Positions 9,216 through 17,787 are shown, counted from the stretch's first letter. The stretch: DNA of 64,000 nucleotides from Halpernia sp048269545 (GCF_048269545.1 NZ_JBLXIJ010000003.1:62001-126000), one strand, 5' to 3'. Notes: generated from the sequence alone by a model not told the origin. Translations and numbers: made by a program.

Positions 9216-9242
9216 AGTTTTTATTTAATTAAAATAATAACG

Positions 9243-9250
9243 CAAATATA
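9243..9250 (-). promoter_or_regulatory. -7 box for the PASTA gene
   Basis: TATATTTG on the minus strand, 27 bp before the ATG at 9215, is a perfect TAnnTTTG match. It is divergent from the ddl promoter 90 bp away. Confidence 0.45.
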
Positions 9251-9339
9251 TAAAAATTCTTTTTCCGTTTGGGAATAGAAAAATATTTAAATTCTTAAAA
9301 TAGATTTATAATTAGCTATTTTACCAAAAAACATTTCTC

Positions 9340-9347
9340 TAAATTTG
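9340..9347 (+). promoter_or_regulatory. -7 box for ddl
   Basis: TAAATTTG, 18 bp upstream of the ddl ATG, matches TAnnTTTG. Confidence 0.5.
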
Positions 9348-9365
9348 CTACATTAATTTTCTCCT

Positions 9366-10349
9366 ATGATTAAGAAAAATATTGCCGTTGTTATGGGCGG
9401 CTATTCTGATGAATATGTAGTTTCACTAAAAAGTGGACAACTAATTTATGACTCTTTAAATAAAGATTTATATAATGTTTACAAAGTACAAATCTTAAAA
9501 GATGGTTGGTTTTTCATAGATGACCGAGGTGATAAAATGGAAATAGATAAATCTGATTTTTGTGTCAATTTATCAAGCGGTTATAAAGTGAAATTTGATG
9601 TTTGTTTTAATATTATCCACGGAACTCCTGGAGAAAATGGCATTCTGCAAGCTTATTGGGACGCAGTTGGACAAAAATATACCGGTTGTAATTTTTATCA
9701 AAGCGCTCTTACTTTTAATAAAAAAGATACACTTGCTGTACTTTCAAAATATAATATTCCTTCCGCGAAAAGTATTTATTTAAGAAAAGGAGAAACGGTT
9801 TCGGAAGAAGAAGTGGTGGAGAAATTGGGACTTCCAGTTTTTGTAAAACCCAATCAATCTGGATCTTCTTTGGGAATTACAAAATTAAAAGATATTAAAA
9901 ACTTACAAAAAGCAATTGATTTTGCCTTCGCAGAAGATGATGAAATTTTAATAGAAAGTTTCCTCGACGGAATGGAAGTTTCAGTTGGAGTTCTAGATTA
10001 TAAAGGTGAAACCCTAGTTTTGGGAATTACAGAAATAGTTTCTGAAAATGAATTTTTTGATTATGAAGCTAAATATGAAGGTGCTTCCCAAGAAATTACA
10101 CCCGCAAGAATTGATGATGAAACGAGAAAAAAAATAGAAAATATTGCCATAAAAGCGTACAATTCTTTAGGAATGAGCGGCTTTTCTCGATCAGAATTTA
10201 TAATTATGAACGGAACTCCATATATGTTGGAAATGAATACCAATCCTGGATTTTCCCCGGCGAGTATTTTACCACAACAAGCCAAACATTATGGAATTTC
10301 TTTGGAAGATTTGTGTGGTCACGAAATAGAAAAAGCTTTGGCAAAATAA
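9366..10349 (+). CDS. ddl: D-alanine--D-alanine ligase
   Basis: ATP-grasp ligase that makes the D-Ala-D-Ala dipeptide of peptidoglycan in the cytoplasm. The 327-residue protein has the N-terminal IHGTPGENG motif, the ATP-grasp centre FVKPNQSGSSLGITK (about 158-172) and the C-terminal metal- and substrate-binding EMNTNPGFSPASILPQQA. Length is normal. A -7 box lies 18 bp upstream, and coaD follows about 107 bp downstream on the same strand, so they may share transcription. Confidence 0.96.
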   Translation: MIKKNIAVVMGGYSDEYVVSLKSGQLIYDSLNKDLYNVYKVQILKDGWFFIDDRGDKMEIDKSDFCVNLSSGYKVKFDVCFNIIHGTPGENGILQAYWDAVGQKYTGCNFYQSALTFNKKDTLAVLSKYNIPSAKSIYLRKGETVSEEEVVEKLGLPVFVKPNQSGSSLGITKLKDIKNLQKAIDFAFAEDDEILIESFLDGMEVSVGVLDYKGETLVLGITEIVSENEFFDYEAKYEGASQEITPARIDDETRKKIENIAIKAYNSLGMSGFSRSEFIIMNGTPYMLEMNTNPGFSPASILPQQAKHYGISLEDLCGHEIEKALAK

Positions 10350-10456
10350 TAAAGAAAAACTATACTTATGAAATCGCGATTTAGAAATTTGAAAATAAAC
10401 AAGCATTAAATTAGACGAGTTTGTAAGAACTTTGAAAACAAAAAATAATTTAAAAT

Positions 10457-10918
10457 ATGAAAACTGCAGTATTCCCGGGTTCTTTTGACCCCATTACACT
10501 TGGTCATTTCGATATTGTAGAAAGAGCAGTACCACTTTTTGATAAAATAATAATTGCAATCGGGCAAAATTCTCAAAAGAAATATATGTTTACTTTAGAA
10601 CAAAGAATTAATTTTATTAAAGAAACATTCAAAGATTTTCCCAACGTAGAAGTAGATTCTTTTGAAGGTTTAACCATTGATTATTGCCGAAGTAAAAATG
10701 TTAATTTTATTCTTCGTGGACTTAGAAATCCTGCCGATTTCGAATTTGAAAAAGCCATCGCACAAACCAACCGAACTTTAACGCATGACAATAAAATAGA
10801 AACTATTTTTCTTTTAACTTCCGCTGGTAAATCCTTTATTAGCAGCAGTATTGTAAGAGAAATTATTTCATTTAAAGGAAATTATGAAATATTAGTTCCA
10901 GATGCGGTAAAAGTATAA
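10457..10918 (+). CDS. coaD: phosphopantetheine adenylyltransferase
   Basis: Transfers AMP from ATP to 4'-phosphopantetheine, the penultimate step of coenzyme A synthesis. The 153-residue protein starts MKTAVFPGSFDPITLGHFDI, containing the nucleotidylyltransferase TLGH motif. The second signature ISSSIVREI lies near the C-terminus and RGLRNPADFEFE in the middle is typical of bacterial CoaD. It follows ddl on the same strand, and its stop codon is directly followed by the heptamer tract at 10921. Confidence 0.96.
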   Translation: MKTAVFPGSFDPITLGHFDIVERAVPLFDKIIIAIGQNSQKKYMFTLEQRINFIKETFKDFPNVEVDSFEGLTIDYCRSKNVNFILRGLRNPADFEFEKAIAQTNRTLTHDNKIETIFLLTSAGKSFISSSIVREIISFKGNYEILVPDAVKV

Positions 10919-10920
10919 GC

Positions 10921-10969
10921 AATTGGTAATTGGTAATTAATAATTGGTAATTGGTAATTGGTAATTAAC
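10921..10969. repeat. heptamer tract AATTGGT, left flank of four-helix-bundle gene
   Basis: Seven contiguous 7-bp units: AATTGGT twice, AATTAAT, AATTGGT three times, AATTAAC. The matching inverted tract lies at 11380-11414, so the pair brackets the gene between them. Confidence 0.8.
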
Positions 10970-10999
10970 AAAAAAACAGTAAAATTAAAATTAATTAAA

Positions 11000-11371
11000 A
11001 TGGGTAATTTAGATTTTAATCAAACTTTTCGAGACAGAACTAAAAAACTATGCATTGCAATTATTAAATCATTATCTCCATTAAAATATTCCGAAGATTT
11101 GTCCGTCATTAGAAAACAAATATACCGATGTTCTTCATCAATAGCTGCAAATTATAGAGCAGTTGGAAGAGCAAGATCGGAAAAAGAAAAATTTTCAAAA
11201 TTATGTATTGTTGTTGAAGAAGCAGATGAAACTCAATTTTGGTTAGAAGTGATTGAAGAATTAGACTATTTACCAATAGAAATATTTCTACCTTTAAAAT
11301 CTGAATGCGACGAAATTGTAAAAGTAATGACGAGTTATAAAAAGAAACTGTCCGATAAGATCCCAAAATAA
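11000..11371 (+). CDS. four-helix-bundle protein (S23/IVP-like family)
   Basis: The 123-residue protein belongs to the four-helix-bundle family first noticed as ORFs in 23S rRNA intervening sequences and related to the Avd accessory protein of diversity-generating retroelements. It contains RDRTKKLCIAIIKSL, the conserved YRCSSSIAANYRAVGRARS core, FSKLCIVVEEADETQFWLEV and a final helix. No reverse transcriptase or rRNA gene is nearby, so it is a solo copy of unknown function. The frame opens at 10958 inside repeat DNA, but the family normally starts near MGNLDF, so 11000 is used. Inverted heptamer tracts bracket the gene, and a broken relative lies at 62773-63188. Confidence 0.82.
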   Translation: MGNLDFNQTFRDRTKKLCIAIIKSLSPLKYSEDLSVIRKQIYRCSSSIAANYRAVGRARSEKEKFSKLCIVVEEADETQFWLEVIEELDYLPIEIFLPLKSECDEIVKVMTSYKKKLSDKIPK

Positions 11372-11379
11372 TTTTTTAT

Positions 11380-11414
11380 ATTACTCATTACCAATTATTT
11401 ATTACCCATTTTTA
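11380..11414. repeat. heptamer tract, right flank of four-helix-bundle gene
   Basis: Five 7-bp units: ATTACTC, ATTACCA, ATTATTT, ATTACCC, ATTTTTA. ATTACCAATT is the inverse of the AATTGGTAAT unit on the left. The tract abuts the ATG of the next gene at 11416. Confidence 0.7.
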
Positions 11415-11415
11415 A

Positions 11416-12051
11416 ATGCACGAACAAATAAATTTTATCATCGAAATTCTAGGAACAATTGCTTTTGCAATGTCTGGTTCCTTTGCGGCGATGCAAAAAA
11501 GATTTGATCCATTTGGCGTCTTAATTATTGCCTTTGTTACTTCAGTTGGTGGCGGAACTGTGCGAGATGTTTTGCTAGATGTTCCGGTTTTTTGGATGCA
11601 CGATATTTTTATTTGTGTTGTCGTTTTTGTTTCTTGTATTTTTGCGATGCTTGTAAAATCCTTTGAAAAGAAATTTCGTGTAACATTATTTTTATTTGAC
11701 AGTTTTGGTTTGGGATTATTTACAATTGTAGGTGTTCAGAAAGGACTTTCTGCAAATCTTCATCCAGTTATTTGTCTTACTTTGGGAACAATTACAGGTT
11801 GTTTTGGAGGTGTAATTCGGGATATTTTACTTAATAGAATTCCACTCATTTTTAGGAAAGAAATTTACGCAACAGCATGTTTAGTGGGCGGTTTATTCTT
11901 TTTAATCGCAGTAAAATATTTTACTTTTTCTTATACCTTTGTACAGATTTTTACAATTTTAACGATTGTAATTATTAGAACTTTAGCTGTGAGATTTCAA
12001 TGGGAAATTCCAAAATTTTATTGGTCCGATCGTAATAATTCGGAAATGTAA
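11416..12051 (+). CDS. TRIC-type cation channel / UPF0126 membrane protein
   Basis: The 211-residue integral membrane protein has two homologous halves of three helices, each with a conserved glycine-rich hairpin: SVGGGTVRDVLLD near residue 45 and TGCFGGVIRDILL near residue 130. This is the UPF0126/YicG family, related to trimeric intracellular cation channels; some members have been linked to glycine or potassium movement. Substrate cannot be read from sequence. The heptamer tract ends 1 bp before the ATG, so the gene probably relies on upstream transcription or a promoter within the repeat region. Confidence 0.87.
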   Translation: MHEQINFIIEILGTIAFAMSGSFAAMQKRFDPFGVLIIAFVTSVGGGTVRDVLLDVPVFWMHDIFICVVVFVSCIFAMLVKSFEKKFRVTLFLFDSFGLGLFTIVGVQKGLSANLHPVICLTLGTITGCFGGVIRDILLNRIPLIFRKEIYATACLVGGLFFLIAVKYFTFSYTFVQIFTILTIVIIRTLAVRFQWEIPKFYWSDRNNSEM

Positions 12052-12059
12052 CCAAAAAA

Positions 12060-12086
12060 AATTCTGAAAAATACTTCCAGAATTGA
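12060..12086 (+). terminator. possible weak terminator after TRIC-type gene
   Basis: AATTCTG at 12060-12066 pairs with CAGAATT at 12078-12084 across an 11-base loop. No long T run follows, so it may instead be only a hairpin in the convergent spacer. Confidence 0.3.
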
Positions 12087-12106
12087 ATTATTTAAAATAT
12101 TATTCC

Positions 12107-12670
12107 TTAAAATTTACCGCGGTTTCGCATGTTTGGATTATGCATGTGTTTTTGCATTGTCGGTAATTTCATTTGGTCTTTTAGCATTTTTATTTGTTCA
12201 GTCATCATACCTGAAGTGTCTAATTTTTTTGCTTCTTCTAAAAGTCTTGCGCCTTCTTGTCTTCTACCTTTTTGCAACGCTCCTGCTGCTAAATTTAAAG
12301 TTGCCATTGCACGATCGTGTTTCATATTAAGACCAAAATCTAAGGCTTTTTTCATTAATGGTTCTACTTTTTGTGGCTCTTTTTCAGCAAAAGTCAAACC
12401 TCTCAAATAATGAAAATAACCAAACTGTGATTTATGAAGTTGCTTTTTATAATCTGTAATACTATCTAACCAATCTCCAGCTTTTTCCATTTTTTGCTTT
12501 CTTAATTGATAAAATGCTAAAAGAATAAATTCATTTTTAAAAAATAAAAATATTGGAATTCCTGCTAAAATTACGACTACAATTCCCCATCCAATTTGTC
12601 TGTTCATCATTAAGAAAACGCCTAAAGCAATAATTACCGCAGAAATTAAAAATTTTATATACTTATTCAT
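12107..12670 (-). CDS. membrane protein with TPR-like cytoplasmic domain
   Basis: I do not recognise a named family with certainty. The 187 residues begin with two transmembrane helices (about 5-22 and 26-47), followed by a helical region whose segments such as GYFHYLRGLTFAEKEPQKVEPLMKKA and MATLNLAAGALQKGRRQEGARLLEEA read like paired tetratricopeptide helices. The tail is rich in Met, His, Asn and Arg. Such proteins are often scaffolds, but no partner is implied by the neighbours. A -7 box lies 18 bp upstream, and it is convergent with the TRIC-type gene. Confidence 0.7.
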   Translation of the reverse strand: MNKYIKFLISAVIIALGVFLMMNRQIGWGIVVVILAGIPIFLFFKNEFILLAFYQLRKQKMEKAGDWLDSITDYKKQLHKSQFGYFHYLRGLTFAEKEPQKVEPLMKKALDFGLNMKHDRAMATLNLAAGALQKGRRQEGARLLEEAKKLDTSGMMTEQIKMLKDQMKLPTMQKHMHNPNMRNRGKF

Positions 12671-12688
12671 TTATTTATTTTAATTGTG

Positions 12689-12696
12689 CAAAGATA
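12689..12696 (-). promoter_or_regulatory. -7 box for the TPR-like membrane protein
   Basis: TATCTTTG on the minus strand, 18 bp upstream of the ATG at 12670, matches TAnnTTTG. Confidence 0.45.
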
Positions 12697-12925
12697 GAAT
12701 TCAAAAGTTAGAATTCAAAGTTTAAACTTTATAGATTTATCAGAAAAAAAATCAATAAAATTTATTTTATAGCTTATTTAAAATTCTACAGCAAAAGAGA
12801 CAAAAGAAAATATGATTTTTAAGAAATTCAAAAGTTGCAAAATGAATACAAATAACATTTCACTTTTGCCTCCTTTGATTTCCTAATTTTTCTGAATTAT
12901 GCTTTTGCCTCATTTGCGGTTAAAA

Positions 12926-13420
12926 TTATTTTGCTTTTTTCCGTTCCCAAGTTTGAAAACAAAAGTCAAAAACATTTTTTTCATCTTTTTCAAAACAGAT
13001 TTCTTCTGTTTTAGTAAATTCTTTTCCTTTAATCTTCGGGAAAAAAGTATCTGCTTTCAAAGTAGTTTTTACTAAAGTTACTTTTAAAACATCCGCAAAT
13101 TCAATGGTTTGTCCGTAAATACTTCCACCGCCAATTATGAAAACTTCTTCATCAATTTTTTTGGCAAATTTTAAAGCTTCTTTTATACTTCCAACAATTA
13201 AAATGCCTTCTTCAAACCAATCACTTTTATTACTAATCACAATATTTGTACGGTTTGGTAAAGCTTTACCTATACTTTCAAAAGTTTTTCGCCCCATAAT
13301 TATGGGATGATTTGTTGTTATTTCTTTAAAGTGTTTTAAATCTTTCGGAAGATGCCACAACAATTGATTTTGATAGCCAATTTCATTGTTTTCTCCCATT
13401 GCAACTACAAGCGTAACCAT
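12926..13420 (-). CDS. folA: dihydrofolate reductase
   Basis: NADPH-dependent reduction of dihydrofolate to tetrahydrofolate. The 164-residue protein has VAMGENNEIGYQNQLLWHLP at the start, covering the substrate-binding loop with LLWHLPKDLKHFKEIT, then IIMGRKTFESIG and VFIIGGGSIYGQ for NADPH binding. It is a standard chromosomal-type enzyme with the acidic residue replaced in family fashion. Its promoter is divergent from the LemA operon. The 255-bp spacer downstream holds only imperfect inverted repeats, with GCAAAAGAGACAAAAG at about 12791 facing CTTTTGCCTCCTTTGA at about 12863. Confidence 0.95.
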   Translation of the reverse strand: MVTLVVAMGENNEIGYQNQLLWHLPKDLKHFKEITTNHPIIMGRKTFESIGKALPNRTNIVISNKSDWFEEGILIVGSIKEALKFAKKIDEEVFIIGGGSIYGQTIEFADVLKVTLVKTTLKADTFFPKIKGKEFTKTEEICFEKDEKNVFDFCFQTWERKKAK

Positions 13421-13437
13421 TAATTTTCAAATTTTTA

Positions 13438-13445
13438 CAAATTTA
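13438..13445 (-). promoter_or_regulatory. -7 box for folA
   Basis: TAAATTTG on the minus strand, 17 bp before the folA ATG. It is divergent from the LemA-operon box only 12 bp away. Confidence 0.5.
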
Positions 13446-13457
13446 GCACATAATTTG

Positions 13458-13465
13458 TATATTTG
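13458..13465 (+). promoter_or_regulatory. -7 box for the LemA-TPM operon
   Basis: TATATTTG matches TAnnTTTG and lies 32 bp before the LemA ATG at 13498. Confidence 0.5.
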
Positions 13466-13497
13466 GTTCTCAAATAAAATATTAAAAACATAAAACT

Positions 13498-14103
13498 ATG
13501 AAAAACAAAGGTTGTATGAGCGCCGGAACTATCGGTATTGTTCTACTTATTATCGCTGCAATTGTATTTTTTTGGGGGAAAAGTGGTTATAATAATTTCG
13601 TTACTCAAGAACAAAATGTAAACACAAAATGGTCCAATGTAGAAACAGTTTACCAAAAAAGAGCAAACTTAATCCCTGCTTTAGAAAATACAGTAAAATC
13701 TTACGCAAATTTTGAAAAATCTACATTAACAGATGTAATTGAAGCCAGATCAAAAGCTACTGCAATTAATATTGATCCTTCAAATATGACTGAAGCAGAT
13801 ATGGCAAAATTTCAAGCCGCACAAGGAGAATTAACGGGCTCGTTAAGTAGATTAATGGCTGTTGTAGAAAATTATCCTAATCTAAAAGCAGATCAACAAT
13901 ATCTAAATTTTCAGCGAGAATATACCGCTATTGAAAACAGCATCAGAACTGAAACCGTTTATTTTAACCAAGCTGCGCAAGAATATAATACTTCAATAAA
14001 AAAGTTTCCAAATAATATTTTAGCAAATTTTACCAACTTTAAAGAAAAACCTTATTTCAAAGCAGATGCAGGAGCAGCAAAAGCGCCCGAAGTTTTTAAA
14101 TAA
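13498..14103 (+). CDS. LemA family protein
   Basis: The 201-residue protein has one N-terminal transmembrane segment (about 9-27) and then the long helical LemA body: YNNFVTQEQNVNTKWSNVET, YQKRANLIPALENTVKSYA and NLKADQQYLNFQREYTAIEN are hallmark segments. LemA proteins are widespread inner-membrane-anchored proteins of unclear biochemical role, regularly paired with TPM-domain proteins as here. The TPM gene starts 3 bp after its stop. This is the first gene of a three-gene operon with its own -7 box. Confidence 0.93.
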   Translation: MKNKGCMSAGTIGIVLLIIAAIVFFWGKSGYNNFVTQEQNVNTKWSNVETVYQKRANLIPALENTVKSYANFEKSTLTDVIEARSKATAINIDPSNMTEADMAKFQAAQGELTGSLSRLMAVVENYPNLKADQQYLNFQREYTAIENSIRTETVYFNQAAQEYNTSIKKFPNNILANFTNFKEKPYFKADAGAAKAPEVFK

Positions 14104-14106
14104 TTA

Positions 14107-14532
14107 ATGGAATTTCTAACCAACAAAGATTTAGCTGAACTCGTAGAAGCCATAAAAACTGCAGAAAATAATTCTACAGGAGAAATTCGTGTGCATATAG
14201 ATTCTGCTACAGAAACTCAAAATGCGGAAATAGCTTTTGAAATTTTCAAATCATTAAATATGGAGCATACGGCACAGCGCAACGCTGTTTTGTTCCATGT
14301 GAATTTTGAACAACGATATCTCACAATAATTGGTGATACAGGAATTCATAAAGTAGTTCACCAAAACTTCTGGGATAATCTTCACGATGAAGTAACTCAA
14401 GAATTTGCAAAACAAAATTATTGTGAAGGCTTAAAAAATGCCATTTTAAAAACTGGAATTGAACTGAAAAAATATTTTCCTGTGAAAGGAGAAAATAAAA
14501 ATGAATTATCTGATGAGATTACCTTCTCTTAA
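14107..14532 (+). CDS. TPM domain protein, short form
   Basis: The 141-residue protein is a TPM domain (TLP18.3/Psb32/MOLO-1 family) without a signal peptide: LVEAIKTAENNSTGEIRVHID opens the domain, and RNAVLFHVNFEQRYLTIIGDTGIH is the core strand-loop. The family includes a plant photosystem II repair factor with reported phosphatase activity, but bacterial roles are not settled. It lacks a membrane anchor, unlike its neighbour. Its 3' end overlaps the following TPM gene by 32 bp in another frame, indicating translational coupling. Confidence 0.88.
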   Translation: MEFLTNKDLAELVEAIKTAENNSTGEIRVHIDSATETQNAEIAFEIFKSLNMEHTAQRNAVLFHVNFEQRYLTIIGDTGIHKVVHQNFWDNLHDEVTQEFAKQNYCEGLKNAILKTGIELKKYFPVKGENKNELSDEITFS

Positions 14533-15316
14533 ACGTTTTCTTATACTTTTTTTACTGGGATTAAATGTAATCATTTCAGCGCAAAATGTCCCAAAAAAAC
14601 CGGCCGTTTTATATCCCGTTTATGACGAAACAGGAATTTTAACAGCACAAGAAAAAGAAACTTTAAACCAAAAATTAATAAAATTTTCAGATTCTACTTC
14701 CACAGAAATTGAAGTTATAATTATACCTACAACTGGCGGACAAGATGTAAATTTTTTGGCCACGATGTACGGAGAACAATGGAAAATCGGACAAAAGGGA
14801 ATTGATAATGGGGTTGTTTTTTTAATTGCAACTAACGATCACACTATGTCTATTCAACAAGGTCGCGCAGTGGAACCATATCTCACTGCTTCGGTTGCGG
14901 GTCAAATAATGGATTATTTGGTTACGCCCGCTTTTAAACAAGGACAATGGTTTACAGGAATTGACCGCGGAACTTCCGCAATTATGGAAGCCGTACAAGG
15001 AAAATTTAAACCAATAAAGAAACAAAAAAGTGATAAGGATGAAGGTTTAAGTTTTTTTCAAATCATGCTTATTGTTTTCGCTATAATTTTCATTTTTAAT
15101 TTCTTTAAAAATAAAGGTGGTGGAAATTCTAATGATGACGATGATGTTGGACTTTCACGAAGAGGAAGAAAACTTTATCCCGGTGGTTTTTTCCCATTTC
15201 CGATTGGAGGTGGTGGATTTGGGGGCGGTTTCGGTGGTGGTTCTTCCAGCGGGGGATTTGGAGGTTTCGGCGGTGGCGGAAGTTTTGGAGGCGGCGGCGC
15301 AAGTGGCGGTTGGTAA
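14501..15316 (+). CDS. TPM domain membrane protein with glycine-rich tail (YgcG-like)
   Basis: The 271-residue protein has an N-terminal signal peptide (to about residue 28, ISAQ), a TPM domain (about 35-170, with VYDETGILTAQEKETLN and STEIEVIIIPTTGGQD), one transmembrane helix near 185-203 and a low-complexity tail of Gly, Ser and Phe after about 230. This is the usual YgcG architecture next to LemA. An AGGAG lies 9 bp before the ATG at 14501, rare in this genome; it supports this start and re-initiation from the overlapping upstream gene. The tail is expected to face the cytoplasm. Confidence 0.88.
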   Translation: MNYLMRLPSLKRFLILFLLGLNVIISAQNVPKKPAVLYPVYDETGILTAQEKETLNQKLIKFSDSTSTEIEVIIIPTTGGQDVNFLATMYGEQWKIGQKGIDNGVVFLIATNDHTMSIQQGRAVEPYLTASVAGQIMDYLVTPAFKQGQWFTGIDRGTSAIMEAVQGKFKPIKKQKSDKDEGLSFFQIMLIVFAIIFIFNFFKNKGGGNSNDDDDVGLSRRGRKLYPGGFFPFPIGGGGFGGGFGGGSSSGGFGGFGGGGSFGGGGASGGW

Positions 15317-15324
15317 ATAAATTT

Positions 15325-15356
15325 AAAACAGTTTCATTTTTTGGAACTGTTTTTTT
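15325..15356 (+). terminator. terminator of LemA-TPM operon
   Basis: AAAACAGTT at 15325-15333 pairs with AACTGTTTT at 15345-15353 and is followed by T residues. Confidence 0.65.
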
Positions 15357-15404
15357 AGGTTTTTTAATTTTAAATAATTATTTTTACCAGAATCACATAC
15401 ATAT

Positions 15405-15926
15405 TTGAAAAATACTTTAGTTCTTTTTGCTCATCCTTATTTGGAACATTCCAGATCCAACCGTGAAATAATAAAATTTTACGGCAAATATGAGCATTTG
15501 GATTTTCGGGATTTGTATGAAGATTACCATGATTTTCATATTGCAGCTTTTCGGGAACGCAAAAGATTACCCAATTACGAACGCATCATTTTCCATTTTC
15601 CTTTAATTTGGTTTGGAATGCCGCCACTTTTAAAACTTTGGATTGATGAAGTTTTTGACAAACATTGGCAACAAAAAAATGAGAAAAATCCTTTGGAAAA
15701 AGTAGATGCTGTGATTTTAATTACTGCGGAAGGCGATGAATCTTGTTACTCAAAAAATGGGAAATTTCATTTTACAATTGAAGAATTACTTTCAGGATTA
15801 TTGGTTTGTCTTGAAGTAAATAATATTAAATTAAAAGAAATAAAATGTATTTATAACGCCGATAAAATCAGTAAAAAAGAAATAGTACAACACAAATTAG
15901 ATTTTAAAAAACTATTAGAAGAATAA
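15405..15926 (+). CDS. NAD(P)H oxidoreductase of the KefF/MdaB flavodoxin-like family
   Basis: FMN-dependent quinone reductase type protein of 173 residues: LVLFAHPYLEHSRSN is the phosphate-binding opening, and RIIFHFPLIWFGMPPLLKLWIDEV is the family core. In enterobacteria KefF is the ancillary subunit that activates the KefC potassium efflux antiporter. Here the next gene, starting 1 bp after this stop, is a KefB/KefC-type antiporter, supporting that role. No ATG is available at the N-terminus; a TTG at 15405 gives the family-like MKNTLVLFAHP opening. Confidence 0.87.
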   Translation: MKNTLVLFAHPYLEHSRSNREIIKFYGKYEHLDFRDLYEDYHDFHIAAFRERKRLPNYERIIFHFPLIWFGMPPLLKLWIDEVFDKHWQQKNEKNPLEKVDAVILITAEGDESCYSKNGKFHFTIEELLSGLLVCLEVNNIKLKEIKCIYNADKISKKEIVQHKLDFKKLLEE

Positions 15927-15927
15927 A

Positions 15928-17787
15928 ATGGAATCCTCTTTTGCAATGACAACGCTAATTTTTCTTGGCGCGGCAATTATCATGGTTCCGTTGGTAAGGA
16001 AATTGGGTTTAAGTTCTGTTGTCGGTTATATTTTAGGTGGAATTATTATCGGACCATTTGTATTAAAATTAACTGGAAATGAAGCCGATAATATAATGCA
16101 TGCTACAGAATTTGGTGTAGTTATGCTTTTATTTTTGGTTGGTTTAGAATTAGAACCCAAAAAGTTTTGGGGAATGCGAAAGAAAATAGTTGGTTTAGGA
16201 TTAGCTCAAGTTGTATTAACAACGGTTTTACTTTTCGCAATTTTTAGCTGGGCAAATTGGCGCACTGATCAAGCCATAACAATCGCTATTTGCTTTTCAC
16301 TTTCTTCCACCGCAATTGTTTTACAGACTTTACAGGAAAAAAATATTTTCAATACTGTTGCAGGCGAAGCTTCATTTTCCACGTTACTTTTACAGGATAT
16401 TGCTGTAATTCCAATTTTGGCTTTATTACCAATCATTGCCAATTATAAACCAAAAGAAGAAACAGTTGGGACCTTATTTTTACAAAGATTTCCAGAATGG
16501 GTGCAATCTTTTTCTGTAATTTTAGGAGTTGTAATTTTAATAATTTTAGGTCGCTATGTTTTTGTTCCATTTTTAAGATATGTTTCAAAATCGGGGATGA
16601 ATGAACTTTTAACCGCTTCTTCTCTATTTTTAGTTTTAGGTGTTTCAGAATTAATGATTGTGGTTGGATTGAGTCCAGCTTTAGGAGCATTTATTGCGGG
16701 TGTAATGCTCGCGAATAGTGAATTTCGACACGAATTGGAAAGTCATATTGATCCATTTAAAAGTTTACTTTTAGCCGTCTTTTTTGTAAGCGTCGGTTCT
16801 ACAATTAATTTCAATGTCATTATCCAAGATCCAATATTTATTTTTGGAACAGCAGCCGCGGTTTTAATAGTGAAATTCATAGTGCTTTTTGGGATAGGAA
16901 AATTTCATAAAATGACAAACGATCAGAATTTTCTTTACGCATTTGCTTTGTCACAAGTTGGTGAATTTGCTTTTGTTTTACTAAATTATTCCTCAAATTT
17001 ATATTTGGTAGAGCCAGTTTTCCATTCCCAAATGTTGGCTGTTGTGGCAATCACCATGTTTGCAACTCCATTTTTATTAATTTTAAATGAAAGATTTATC
17101 GCACCTAATTTTAATATTAAATTATCAGAAGACAAGGAAGAAGATTCATTACATCAAGACATTGAGCAACGGAAAATAATTATCGTAGGATTTGGACATT
17201 TTGGTTCTACAGTTGGAAGATTATTACGCGCCAATAAATTAAAACCCACAATTTTAGATCACGATTCTAATAGAGTTCGAATTTTACGGGAATATGGATT
17301 TAAAGTTTACTACGGCGATGCACGGCGTTTGCAAATGCTGAAAACTGCAGGTGCAGAACACGCCGATATTTTAGTTTTGTGTTTGGATAAACCAGAAGAC
17401 AACCTTTATATTTCTGAAATGGCAAAAGAAAACTTTCCTAATTTAAAAATATTTGTTCGTGCAAAAAACAGAAATGATGCATTTACCTTTATTAATAATG
17501 GAATTGAAAATATTTACCGCGAAACTTTGGGAACTGCCGTAAATATGGCGGTTGATATTTTGCAAAATACTGGAATGAGAAAATATGCAGCAAGACGAAT
17601 GGCAAAAAGATTTACTTTAATTGATAAAGAAGTGACGCGAAAATTAGCCAAATCTAAAATATCTGATGATTTCACTTTTACGACCAAAGACGCTTTAGAA
17701 CGAGAATCTGAACTTTTAGCATTGGATAATTTAAATTTTGACGATAAAAAGTTTCAGGAAAATGAAGAGGAAGATTTGGAAAATTAA
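15928..17787 (+). CDS. KefB/KefC-type monovalent cation:proton antiporter with RCK domain
   Basis: CPA2 antiporter of 619 residues. Twelve or so hydrophobic segments fill residues 8-385, including SSVVGYILGGIIIGP and FSLSSTAIVLQTLQEKN, conserved in this family. A TrkA-N (RCK) domain follows from about 412, opening with IIIVGFGHFGSTVGRLLR as the NAD-binding fold. It probably exchanges K+ for H+ and may be gated by glutathione-like ligands through the RCK domain and by the flavoprotein encoded just upstream. The C-terminal 60 residues are charged and acidic. Whether this is KefB- or KefC-like cannot be told. Confidence 0.92.
   Translation: MESSFAMTTLIFLGAAIIMVPLVRKLGLSSVVGYILGGIIIGPFVLKLTGNEADNIMHATEFGVVMLLFLVGLELEPKKFWGMRKKIVGLGLAQVVLTTVLLFAIFSWANWRTDQAITIAICFSLSSTAIVLQTLQEKNIFNTVAGEASFSTLLLQDIAVIPILALLPIIANYKPKEETVGTLFLQRFPEWVQSFSVILGVVILIILGRYVFVPFLRYVSKSGMNELLTASSLFLVLGVSELMIVVGLSPALGAFIAGVMLANSEFRHELESHIDPFKSLLLAVFFVSVGSTINFNVIIQDPIFIFGTAAAVLIVKFIVLFGIGKFHKMTNDQNFLYAFALSQVGEFAFVLLNYSSNLYLVEPVFHSQMLAVVAITMFATPFLLILNERFIAPNFNIKLSEDKEEDSLHQDIEQRKIIIVGFGHFGSTVGRLLRANKLKPTILDHDSNRVRILREYGFKVYYGDARRLQMLKTAGAEHADILVLCLDKPEDNLYISEMAKENFPNLKIFVRAKNRNDAFTFINNGIENIYRETLGTAVNMAVDILQNTGMRKYAARRMAKRFTLIDKEVTRKLAKSKISDDFTFTTKDALERESELLALDNLNFDDKKFQENEEEDLEN

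Noticed and set aside
10921..11414. Possible CRISPR array at the AATTGGT repeats
   Set aside because: Units are 7 bp with no spacers, and no cas genes are near; they are simple tandem heptamers.
15117..15320. 67-residue Val/Ala-rich plus-strand frame
   Set aside because: Shadow frame of the glycine-rich tail of the TPM protein; GGT/GGA-rich DNA gives open frames in other phases.
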